Both the position numbers and the translations under genes were made by a program. This document shows, piece by piece, positions 53,581-64,000 of a stretch of DNA of 64,000 nt. Numbering within the stretch: the first letter of the stretch is position 1; every line of letters begins with the position of its first letter. Under the pieces are notes generated by a model. The model was not told the DNA's origin, searched no databases, and saw only the letters and a program-made list of their open reading frames with translations. The DNA is taken from the NCBI RefSeq assembly GCF_024139115.2, contig NC_085140.1:163148452-163212451 (forward strand), written 5' to 3'. The DNA is from Armigeres subalbatus (taxonomy: Eukaryota > Arthropoda > Insecta > Diptera > Culicidae).

Positions 53581-54793
53581 ATTGTTTAATCCCATTAGTG
53601 CTTGTATCTTTTAGGTGAATTCAGCTACAGCTTAGGTCCACTTGCCTGCCTTTCAAAAAGCAAATTGTAACGTGGTAACTACTGGACTTGGACTGGATGT
53701 TTGGCCAGGTCATATTTTTGTAAAACGTGAGTTTTGCTTTAATTGGTTTTAATTAGTTTTAATAACTGACAGGCTAACGTATGATTAATAAATAACAATA
53801 ACAATAAGTTGGCAGAGGATGATGAGGTTTCGGTGGTAGCTTAGTTTAATTTCCAAAATTTCCGTTTCCGGTTGGTTATTTTGATTTTAAGGTTCCTTTT
53901 AAGGTTGACTTGTTCCTTGACAGAATGAAATCAGCTAGATCCTGTGATTTTGTGATCCATTTTGATTTTCCATTTGATTTTTCAGGAGTGGGAACCCCGG
54001 CCTACAACGTTGCCAGGTTTCCTCCGTTCAATCTAAACTCATAAATAGTATGCTCCTGCTTGTTGGTAAGATTTACGATTTCCTTTTGTTGGTTTGACCC
54101 AGCACATTTTAAAGGATTTATGTCTACAAACCCAGTTTTCCACCGATAGGTTTAAGGCCCCAGGTTTGTAGGTTCTTGCTAATTTTTCGAATCATTTTTA
54201 TCAATTTTGCATTTACATTCTGGCACGATGATCTCGTATGAATTCATATAATTATCCAAAATTAGTTTACGTAGCTATTGTGAAAAAGACCACTTGGGTA
54301 GCACCTCCTATTACCGTCCGCAACTCGATAACTCGTCTGCGTTTCAAACTTTTTGTATATCATAGGAATCTACAGATGCTAACCGTGTATCGAGTAATTC
54401 GGTTCAAATGCGCCTGAGTAATAAACGTTGCGGATGGGAATAGGGTACTGCCAAAATGGTCGAATACTCCAATTAATTAGATTCACTACATTTCTATTAT
54501 ATTTTTTAGTGAACTAAACCACACACGGGAGCTCATAATTCATCAACCCTAGGGTAACCGATGGACAATCTAACCATTTCGATTACATACATCATGCCGG
54601 GAAGGTCTTGCATAAGGTATGTATTACTGTTGTGGAAATAAAGTTTAATTCTATTATGATTTATTATGTTTATTATTTTCAGAAAACAACACTCCGCACA
54701 TTGAATGACCATCGTAGAAACCCACCTAAAATAAATTTTAAAATCGGAATCCTGATTTACAAGACTACAGTGTCGACCCACCCATCAAACAAA
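53581..54793. other. non-coding, no gene recognised
   Basis: Intron- or intergenic-like sequence. Nothing supported. Confidence 0.5.
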
Positions 54794-57384
54794 AATTTAA
54801 TTTTAATTTAATTTTAATTTAATTTAATTTTAATTTAATTTAATTTTAATTTAATTTTAATTTAATTTTAATTTAATTTTAATTTAATTTTAATTTAATT
54901 TTAATTTAATTTTAATTTAATTTTAATTTAATTTTAATTTAATTTTAATTTAATTTTAATTTAATTTTAATTTAATTTTAATTTAATTTTAATTTAATTT
55001 TAATTTAATTTTAATTTAATTTTAATTTAATTTTAATTTAATTTTAATTTAATTTTAATTTAATTTTAATTTAATTTTAATTTAATTTTAATTTAATTTT
55101 AATTTAATTTTAATTTAATTTTAATTTAATTTTAATTTAATTTTAATTTAATTTTAATTTAATTTTAATTTAATTTTAATTTAATTTTAATTTAATTTTA
55201 ATTTAATTTTAATTTAATTTTAATTTAATTTTAATTTAATTTTAATTTAATTTTAATTTAATTTTAATTTAATTTTAATTTAATTTTAATTTAAGTTTAA
55301 TTTAATTTTAATTTAATTTTAATTTAATTTTAATTTAATTTTAATTTAATTTTAATTTAATTTTAATTTAATTTTAATTTAATTTTAATTTAATTTTAAT
55401 TTAATTTTAATTTAATTTTAATTTAATTTTAATTTAATTTTAATTTAATTTTAATTTAATTTTAATTTAATTTTAATTTAATTTTAATTTAATTTTAATT
55501 TAATTTTAATTTAATTTTAATTTAATTTTAATTTAATTTTAATTTAATTTTAATTTAATTTTAATTTAATTTTAATTTAATTTTAATTTAATTTTAATTT
55601 AATTTTAATTTAATTTTAATTTAATTTTAATTTAATTTTAATTTAATTTTAATTTAATTTTAATTTAATTTTAATTTAATTTTAATTTAATTTTAATTTA
55701 ATTTTAATTTAATTTAATTTTAATTTTAATTTTAATTTAATTTTAATTTAATTTTAATTTAATTTTAATTTAATTTTAATTTAATTTTAATTTAATTTTA
55801 ATTTAATTTTAATTTAATTTTAATTTAATTTTAATTTAATTTTAATTTAATTTTAATTTAATTTAAATTTAATTTAATTTTAATTTGTATTTAATTTAAA
55901 TTTATTTTAAATTTAAATTTAATTTAAATTTAATTTAAATTTAATTTAAATTTAATTTAAATTTAATTTAATTTAATTTTAATTTAATTTTAATTTAATT
56001 TTAATTTAATTTTAATTTAATTTTAATTTAATTTTAATTTAATTTTAATTTAATTTTAATTTAATTTTAATTTAATTTTAATTTAATTTTAATTTAATTT
56101 TAATTTAATTTTAATTTAATTTTAATTTAATTTTAATTTAATTTTAATTTAATTTTAATTTAATTTTAATTTAATTTTAATTTAATTTTAATTTAATTTT
56201 AATTTAATTTTAATTTAATTTTAATTTAATTTTAATTTAATTTTAATTTAATTTTAATTTAATTTTAATTTAATTTTAATTTAATTTTAATTTAATTTTA
56301 ATTTAATTTTAATTTAATTTTAATTTAATTTTAATTTAATTTTAATTTAATTTTAATTTAATTTAATTTAATTTTAATTTAATTTTAATTTAATTTTAAT
56401 TTAATTTTAATTTAATTTTTAATTTAATTTTAATTTAATTTTAATTTAATTTTAATTTAATTTTAATTTAATTTTAATTTAATTTTAATTTAATTTTAAT
56501 TTAATTTTAATTTAATTTTAATTTAATTTTAATTTAATTTTAATTTAATTTTAATTTAATTTTAATTTAATTTTAATTTAATTTTAATTTAATTTTAATT
56601 TAATTTTAATTTAATTTTAATTTAATTTAATTTAATTTTAATTTAATTTTAATTTAATTTTAATTTAATTTTAATTTAATTTTAATTTAATTTTAATTTA
56701 ATTTTAATTTAATTTTAATTTAATTTTAATTTAATTTTAATTTAATTTTAATTTAATTTTAATTTAATTTTAATTTAATTTTAATTTAATTTTAATTTAA
56801 TTTTAATTTAATTTTAATTTAATTTTAATTTAATTTTAATTTAATTTTAATTTAATTTTAATTTAATTTTAATTTAATTTTAATTTAATTTTAATTTAAT
56901 TTTAATTTAATTTTAATTTAATTTTAATTTAATTTTAATTTAATTTTAATTTAATTTTAATTTAATTTTAATTTAATTTTAATTTAATTTTAATTTAATT
57001 TTAATTTAATTTTAATTTAATTTTAATTTAATTTTAATTTAATTTTAATTTAATTTTAATTTAATTTTAATTTAATTTTAATTTAATTTTAATTTAATTT
57101 TAATTTAATTTTAATTTAATTTTAATTTAATTTTAATTTAATTTTAATTTAATTTTAATTTAATTTTAATTTAATTTTAATTTAATTTTAATTTAATTTT
57201 AATTTAAGTTTAATTTAATTTTAATTTAATTTTAATTTAATTTTAATTTAATTTTAATTTAATTTTAATTTAATTTTAATTTAATTTTAATTTAATTTTA
57301 ATTTAATTTTAATTTAATTTTAATTTAATTTTAATTTAATTTTAATTTAATTTTAATTTAATTTTAATTAAATTTTAATTTAAT
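54794..57384. repeat. 2.6-kb 11-bp satellite TTTAATTTAAT
   Basis: About 235 copies, nearly without substitutions except scattered single changes (for example an AAG variant at 55295 and 57207) and a variant block 55860-55970 with the unit AATTTAAATTT, also 11 bp. Entirely A/T. All units have one orientation. Confidence 0.98.
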
Positions 57385-58959
57385 CTCACTAATCAACTTT
57401 TCTAAAAAAATCAAAGAATGATGCAGTAGGTTTTTGAAGCATTCATAGTGTCGTATTTTGAAATTGTAATTCCAGCTTAAGTGTAATTAATATAATAGAA
57501 ATAATAAAATTTACAAGAAGAACAAATCTTAGTATTAACTTGTTATTCAATAACAATTCAATAACAAGCTTAGTTATCCTTTTTCATTGAATTCCAATAT
57601 CATGTGGTGTTATTTGTTTGTTCTTGAATACCATTTCAATAACTAACTCAGTCCTCTGTACAATTTTATACTTTGAGTTATTCATTCATTATCAAAATAA
57701 TACCAGTTGTTATTGCTCAGGTGTTATTCATATAAATTTTAGTTATTATTTTTTGTTATTTTAACTCTTATTCCAACCTTATGAATAACTTATCGGGGTA
57801 TTGTGGTATTTAAAATTAATACCTCGTCAAGTTATTCATAAGTTATTTTTTTCTGCTCGGGAAGCACAACTGTCATAAAATTTCCGATTATGTCACATTT
57901 ACTATTTTATAACTATTTGGTAGTTCACCAGGGGGTGATAAAATGAGGATGGTACTCTGCATACAACTTCTCCGAAAATAGAAAAAATATTTGTTCAAAT
58001 CAGGTCTCGTTTCGAATCCATTCACCTCTAGCATGATTTGCTTTGTAGGAATGCATAATTTGGCTAAGTCTCTGATATACATCACCTTCACCGTATTTTG
58101 TCGTCAGTTTGTCAATTAAAATACTAAGATTCTAAATTCTCAAAAGTTCATATTTCTTAATGTTTAAAACTTCATATTTGTGAAAACAGGAAATAAAATT
58201 TGCCAGAACCGTATGTGTAGGAATCTATATCCTTTTTATGCCTGGAATATTGCCCAAGTTTACTTAGACTCCTGTACTGCCGTACATCGCATATTTGTCC
58301 CATATGAATAGGAAATCCAGCAAAGATGGGACAGATATGAGACTCACGACAGTATAGTCTCAAAATAGTTTCTGGATTTGATTAAAATTTCAACATCCAA
58401 TAAAGTTTCAACATCCTCTCTGAACTCTGAAAGTTATTTTTTATTTGTTAACATGTCATTTTTAACTGCGTTGTATCAATGCCAAGTTAATAATTTTGAA
58501 TGGCTTACACGATGAAACTGTTAAATCAATTTTCTTGAACGGACTGGAAATCAAACCCAGCCTCCTTAACCAAAGTCTTGCATTAGAAGACTGAAAGTTT
58601 CAGGAAGTATTTTATTTTTGGAAAACATCAATCAACTAGTTTTTAAATACTATTAAATACTCGGAAGTTTTCATAATTTCAATTTGTGTTTGTAACGCAC
58701 CAAGGTTAAAATTTGCTAAGTCGAAGTGCGTAAATAGGGTGAAGTTTAAAAAAAGCCAGGGGGTACCTCACGCTGTGCAAAAGTAAGAAGGGGTACCACT
58801 CAAGAAAAAGGTTGAGAACCGCTGTATTAGATGTTTCGAATCAAAACAAACACGATGCCACGCACACCACCATATCCAATGACAGATGGAACTGAAAATG
58901 TTTTTTTATTCAGGGTTCGGGTTGGCACTGACCCAGGTTTAAAAACGAATTCGGCATAA
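57385..58959. other. non-coding; TTATT-rich patch at 57535-57862
   Basis: The patch has many TTATTCA/TAACAA words and ends in TTCTGCTCGGG (see 50836-50930). The rest holds no recognisable gene or RNA. Around 58535-58595 a GGAAATCAAACCCAGC phrase is weakly B-box-like but lacks a partner. Confidence 0.5.
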
Positions 58960-59140
58960 GAGAGTCCGATTGATACCTATAATCTGCCCACAGTGTGATA
59001 TTTTGAAAATGGCCGATTTGATGCTTCCTGAAGCGCCTCTTAGAGCATCAGGGTGGCCAGTATCCCCAGAAACATATCCGGATATCATAACTCCACTTGT
59101 CTTGCAAAATGCGGAACTTTGATACCAATATTGCATCATG
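58960..59140 (-). repeat. 156-bp repeat, distant unit on minus strand
   Basis: Minus strand matches the units at 46213 and 47003: GCATTTTGCAAGACAAGTGG, ATGATATCCGGATATGTTTC, GGCCATTTTCAAAATATCAC. Confidence 0.7.
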
Positions 59141-59189
59141 TTTGCATTGAACCTCTCCCGAAAATTTTCTGAGAGGCAATGAAAAATGA

Positions 59190-60115
59190 TTACAAAAGAG
59201 GAAGGTCGTTTGACCGAAAATCATTTGTCGGAAAACCATTTGGCCGAATAGTACAATAAGTCGAAAATCATCTAGTTAAATTGTATTTGACCGTAATGAA
59301 CGTTTGGGCAAAACGGTTATGCAACGGAAAACAGTTTGGCCAAAAATTTCATTTGGCCAAAGCGACATACGGCCGTATTGGTAATTTGGCCGAAAAAGTA
59401 CTCTTACCTACTTAAATGTCGTTCGTCTGAAATGATTGTTTGACAGAATCGGCCATTTGGCCGAAAATGTCATTTGTCCAACAGCCAAATGTTGATTACT
59501 AAACGGATAATAAGGTCAAAAATATCCACCCGTTTACCAAATAACGTTTTATACCAAACGGCCTTTCTACAAAACGACCATTTCGGCCAAACAACTTCTT
59601 GACCAAACGACTTTTTCGGCCAAATGGCCAGTCGGCCGTATGTCCATTCCAGCTAAGTAAAATTGTCGGCCAGGTGGGTTTTTTACTACTGGTTTGTACG
59701 GTCAAATGACATAATCGGCCAAACACCTTTCGGCCATGTGTTTATCGGCCAAATGACCGACCTTACCTGTCGTTTGGCCGAAAGTCATTCTACGAAGGCC
59801 ATTTATTCGATTAACAGGTTAGGCCAAAAGTCATCTAGCCAAATTCCATTAGGCCGGATAAAACATTTGTACAAAACGGTCGAAAATGGTTTAACCGAAA
59901 ATAACATTTGCGACAAACAGCCAAAAGGCACTTTCGGGCGAATTGGTAATTTGATCGAAAGGGTTGTTTGCCTTGACAGTTTATTTAACTGAAATGCTCG
60001 TTTGGCCGAAAAAGTCATTTGATCGACTAGATCATTTGGCCGAAAATGCTGCTTGGTAGAATGCCAAACAAACATTTAAGCCAAACGGCATTTTCTGCTA
60101 AAATGTCCTATTCAC
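59190..60115. repeat. GGCCGAAA/TTTCGGCC minisatellite with orientation switches
   Basis: Degenerate words CATTTGGCCGAAAAT, with the complementary CCAAACGGCCATTTC sense taking over in 59530-59640 and mixed senses elsewhere. Open frames through it are by-products. Confidence 0.85.
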
Positions 60116-60120
60116 ACGCA

Positions 60121-60307
60121 AAAAAAGCGTTCATGAATTCGTGAACTAACAAGTTTACGGTGTATTTTTTTGTGAACAACAGTCACGAATTCGGGAACAC
60201 TTTCACGTTTTCCGGAACGTTCTGGAAAACGTGACTGGTGTTCCCGAATCCATAAATTAAATCACGGTGTATTTTTGCTGGTTCACGAATTTGGGAACGC
60301 TTTTTAA
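60121..60307. repeat. palindromic MITE, GTTCACGAATTC family, copy 2
   Basis: AAAAAAGCGTTCATGAATTC...GAATTTGGGAACGCTTTTTA, with internal CACGGTGTATTTTT repeated near both sides and an inner CGTTTTCC...GGAAAACG hairpin. Same family as 45548-45685. Confidence 0.8.
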
Positions 60308-61499
60308 ACGTCTTTTCTATATTGGGGTACACGCGAAAATCGGAGACCGTCACGAAAATATGATAAACTTTGAAGGTTCACACTACGAAAAAGTTGTGTA
60401 ATATTATGTCATTTAAGACCGACATATAAAAGTGAACCAATAGACGCATTATTGCGTTCAAATTTATTTTTACAAGGCCTCCAAAATGTGGATTCCGAAT
60501 TTTACACGACTAAAAATTAAGCGTATGTAGCAAAAATGATAACAAGGCCCAGTATGGAAATCTAACATCAGATCTGCAGAGTGCAAGCCCCTTTCGATAC
60601 CACTATGTCATTTCTGCTAGGGTTATGCGCTAATTCGTCCATGGCGCTAGCATTCGTCATATCAAATTCTAAATCACTAAATACTCGCGAATCGTAAACT
60701 AAAATAATGAACTAATCATCTGGCGAGATAGAAAAAAGTGTACACTACGATCTGCGTTCATTTAAATTACATTCCGGTGTTACTTACTTGAAATACAGTT
60801 AAATTTAACTTTGCGACTGTGACTTTTGCATAATTTCCTACGTTATCCGTGCGACGAAGGAAAATCCAGTTCGTTCACTGCAGTAGAAGACGCGCAACAC
60901 CGTCACCAAAATCAACGTAATTCACTGATTTTCACCGCACTTTTCCACATAAATTTCTCACTGCGCACTAAATAAAAGCAATGTTTATTGCTCAAGTGAA
61001 TAATAATTGCAAAATAACTGCCGGAAGGCGTTCAAATGATCTGTTTTTTCAAACTTTAGAGCGTTTGAAATTTATTTTCTTCGTCGCCTTGTTTATAGTC
61101 GAAAAACGCGTTGCCAAACTGGCGGTTTGAACTGAAATAATCTTATGTTACACTTCTGATAATGCATCATGCAGTCAATAAAAGTAGGTTTTCAATTATT
61201 TTCCGCTAGTGTAATAAAAGAAAAGCCTTCCAAATAAATATTTTTCATACACACTCGTCATTCACACTAAAATTTTCCACTATTCCAAAAGTTTGAAACA
61301 GGAGAAATAATTTCATAATAGAAATCTGTTGGCAGCACTACCCACGTACATGTTAAGCATGTGTGTTAGTTGTTTGACAGACTGAGGCATTTAACTGAAT
61401 GGCAGCACAATCGAAACCATTTTTACGCGGTCGAAATGGGATTGCAATAGGAAATTTTTGTTAACTGGAACCGAAAATAAACTTTTAAGTTTGACTTTC
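60308..61499. other. non-coding, no gene recognised
   Basis: Moderately AT-rich. No frame of note and no clear repeats. Confidence 0.5.
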
Positions 61500-62605
61500 A
61501 AAATTGACCGAAATGACAGCTATTCTGCATAAAGTCACAGATAAGTCGTCCAGTTATCCAAGAAATGGCTTGAGCTCAGGAACAAAGATTTGCAGTCCTG
61601 TTTTAAGTATGGTACAAGCTCCTTATGGTACAGAGAAAGAATACGTAGATCATCAATTTTCCGGTTTCAAATATGGTACATGCTCTCTGAAGTACAAAGA
61701 ACAGAATGCGTTCACAGCATATGTTATTGGTCATCCAAGAAATCCCTGAAGTAAGGCCTTTCGATCTACACGCGGAACTGAAGATCAATTTTCCGGTTTT
61801 AAATATGGTACATGCTCTCTGTAGTACAAGGAACAGAATACGTTCACAGCATATGTTCTTGGTCATCCAAGAAATCCCTGGAGTAAGGCCTTTCGATCTA
61901 CACGCGTAACTGAAGATCAATTTTCCGGTTTCAAATATGGTACATGCTCTCTGTAGTACAAAGAACAGAATGCGTTCAATGCATATGTTCTTGGTCATCC
62001 AAGAAATCCCGTTCGATCTACACGCGTAACTGAAGATCAATTTTCCGGTTTCAAATATGGTACATGCTCTCTGTAGAACAAGGAACAGAAAACGTTCACA
62101 GCATATGTTCTTGGTCATCCAAGAAATCCCTGGAGTAAGGCCTTTCGATCTACACGCGTAACTAAAAATCAATTTTCCGGTTTCAAATATGGTACATGCT
62201 CTCTGTAGTACAAAGAACAGAATGCGTCCACTGCATATGTTCTAGGTCATACAAGAAATCCCTGGAGTAAGGCTTTTCGATCTACACGCGTAACTGAAGA
62301 TCAATTTTCCGGTTTCAAATATGGTACATGCTCTCTGTAATAGAAATAACAGAATGCGTTCACAGCATATGTTCTTGGTCAACCAAGAAATCCCTGGAGT
62401 AAGGCCTTTCGATCTACACGCGTAACTTAAAATTAAATTTCCGGTTTCAAATATGGTACATGCTCTCTGTAGTACAAAGAACAGAATGCGTTCACAGCAT
62501 ATGTTCTAGGTCAACCAAGAAATCCCTGGAGTAAGGCAATTTTATCTACACGCGTAGCTGAAGATCAATGTTCCGATTTCAAATATGGTACATGCTCTTT
62601 TCATA
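61500..62605. repeat. 132-bp satellite, about eight units
   Basis: Unit marked by ACAGAATGCGTTCACAGCAT, TGTTCTTGGTCATCCAAGAA, ATCTACACGCGTAACTGAAG and TTCCGGTTTCAAATATGGTA. Starts at 61701, 61833 and 61965 give a period of 132; the next unit has a deletion. The first unit (61540-61690) is diverged. Because 132 is a multiple of three, a 189-codon frame stays open on the minus strand. Confidence 0.95.
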
Positions 62606-62892
62606 TTGAATACATTTGTGTTGATGTTAAACTTAAAAAACACAAATAAAGGGATGATTCAAATATGACGTCCACTACTTTTTGAGATTTCTAGGCCCCC
62701 CTCCCTCCTCTGTCACGCTTTTTTGTATACCTTGTATATGCAGTGTCACAAAATCTTAGATCCCCTCCCCCCTTAAGACCTGTGACATCATTGTTGAACG
62801 ACCCCAAAGAAAAAAAAACCCAACTTAATTCACCGAATAGTGATACTGCCTTTCTTGCATTTAGTCAAGACACCAACCTTATATGTCGCTTA
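62606..62892. other. non-coding spacer
   Basis: Contains a CCCCCCTCCCTCCTC-type pyrimidine patch (62696-62712) and another (62761-62773). No gene. Confidence 0.5.
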
Positions 62893-63456
62893 CAGTGACC
62901 TGCATAATAAAAAGCCCACTAGCCGCTTTTCATACAAAATGGTCAACTTTGGATATCTAGATCACGATTGCGTGTGAACCAATTTTGCTGAAAATTTGGC
63001 CAGAGCTCAGATATAACTTGAATTTTACCACACCTGAGTTTCAACCATATTGATTCATAGGTAATCGCGGTAATACCAAAACGATTTTTTTGGCAAAAAA
63101 TTGATTTTATAATATCTTGAAAACTACAACTCTTAGTGTACATGTATATTCAGCAAACTTTTTTGTATTGCCAAAATTGCGTTTTTGCTGAATAAGTCAT
63201 AAGTTTACAACCTATAGAATTCAAGATATTCAAAAAATAATTTTTTGCCAAAAAAATCATTTTGGTATTACCGCAATAATTTTTTACCCTATGAATCAAT
63301 ATGGTCGAAACTCAGGTGTGGTAAAATTCAAGTTATATCTGAGCTCTAGTCAAATTTTCAGCAAAATTGGTTCACACGCAATCGAGATCTAGATCTCCAA
63401 AGTTGACCATTTTGTATGAAAAACGGCTAGTGGGCTTTTTATTATGCCGGTTACTG
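62893..63456. mobile_element. 564-bp full-length palindromic MITE, TA target
   Basis: Ends CAGTGACCTGCATAATAAAA...TTTTATTATGCCGGTTACTG; TA at 62891-62892 and 63457-63458. Arms of about 240 bp are complementary almost throughout (CCACTAGCCG / CGGCTAGTGG, TGGTCAACTTTGGA / TCCAAAGTTGACCA). Centre near 63175. No transposase. Confidence 0.92.
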
Positions 63457-63770
63457 TATATGGCTTATATAACTTTCAAACCCGATCAACTAGGCTTTGC
63501 CTTCTATCGAATAAAACTTGTTGCGAGAAAATCGGCTAAGGATTACTATGAGAAAAGTTGTCTAATGGTTTTCTTAGCTTTTGTGCACACACACATACAC
63601 ACATGCATACAGTTCGTTGAGCTGAGTTGATTGGTATATAACACTATGGGTCTCCGGGCCTTCTATACAAAGTTCGTTCTTGGAGTGAAATGATAGCCTT
63701 TCGGTACAACTTTGTTGTACGAGAAAGGCAAAAAAAAATGGGTACATTATACATTCAAAACAGGCCTTTA
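63457..63770. other. non-coding spacer
   Basis: Has the common phrase GTACGAGAAAGGCAAAA at 63717-63733 and a CACACACATACACACA run at 63587-63602. No gene. Confidence 0.5.
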
Positions 63771-64000
63771 GATCGTTGGTTACGCGTGTTGATCTGAAAT
63801 GATCCACTTCTGGTATTTCTTGGATATCCGCGATCGGCTTTCATACGCAGATTCTGTTACTATGAAACCTCCATGAGTCGATATTAAAGGGACCTTACAT
63901 TTACAAAACCATCTAATAGATCATTGGTTATGCATGTAGATCTGAAGGCCTCCACTTCAGGTATTTCTTGGATAACTGCGAACGTCTTCCATACGCAAAT
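63771..64000 (-). repeat. diverged relatives of the 132-bp satellite
   Basis: Two units about 148 bp apart (GATCGTTGGTTACGCGTG at 63771; GATCATTGGTTATGCATG at 63919). The minus-strand version of the 132-bp unit has the same order: TTACGCGTGTAGATC...GGATTTCTTGGAT. They are in inverted orientation to 61500-62605, and the array runs off the window. Confidence 0.75.

Noticed and set aside
54794..57384. AT satellite as a centromere or replication origin
   Set aside because: Only 2.6 kb, and no supporting feature; AT richness alone is not evidence.
1..64000. Endogenous RNA-virus sequence (flavi-, rhabdo- or similar)
   Set aside because: I looked for polymerase, nucleoprotein or glycoprotein motifs in the open frames and saw none; all RT-like motifs belong to retrotransposons.

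Overview
The window looks like a repeat-rich stretch of a mosquito genome, most likely a culicine such as Aedes. That is inferred from composition and element types: RTE-like, R1/LOA-like and CR1/Jockey-like LINEs, Ty3/Gypsy and BEL/Pao retroelements, tRNA-derived SINEs, many palindromic MITEs, and degenerate minisatellites of the 'TTCCTCCAG' and 'TTTGGCCGAAA' kinds. I find no convincing host protein-coding gene, no rRNA and no CRISPR. Nearly all recognisable coding sequence is transposon-derived, and most of it is broken.

Layout. 1-4.4 kb: near full-length but frameshifted RTE-like LINE (minus). 5.1-22.3 kb: a Ty3/Gypsy (Mag-like) pol gene on the minus strand, split by three events. These are an 863-bp MITE with 4-bp TSD, a complete 11.3-kb second Ty3/Gypsy element with identical LTRs and 4-bp TSD, and a 1.7-kb block flanked by a 364-bp duplication. 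22.3-23.1 kb: 3' piece of a CR1/Jockey-like LINE. 23-30.9 kb: non-coding, with MITEs, SINEs and a 5'-truncated RTE copy with a 14-bp TSD. 30.9-39.5 kb: an R1/LOA-like LINE on the plus strand whose ORF1 is cut by a 2.9-kb palindromic element (itself carrying two MITEs), a 668-bp insertion, two hAT-like MITEs, and a 2-kb satellite/C-rich block. 40.2-43.6 kb: BEL/Pao pol, minus strand. 45.5-49.6 kb: palindromic MITEs, an internally deleted RTE copy with a perfect 14-bp TSD, and a decayed intron-containing hAT transposase gene. 51.7-52.9 kb: snap-back hairpin and a 145-bp satellite carrying a TA-flanked MITE. 54.8-57.4 kb: 2.6 kb of an 11-bp AT satellite. 59-64 kb: minisatellite, palindromic MITEs and a 132-bp satellite.

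No pathway links these parts; the interest is structural. Target-site duplications, and in three places an internal empty-site copy, make the order of insertion readable. The two large simple satellites share one 11-bp plan (TTTAxyTTAxy, with xy = GC or AT).
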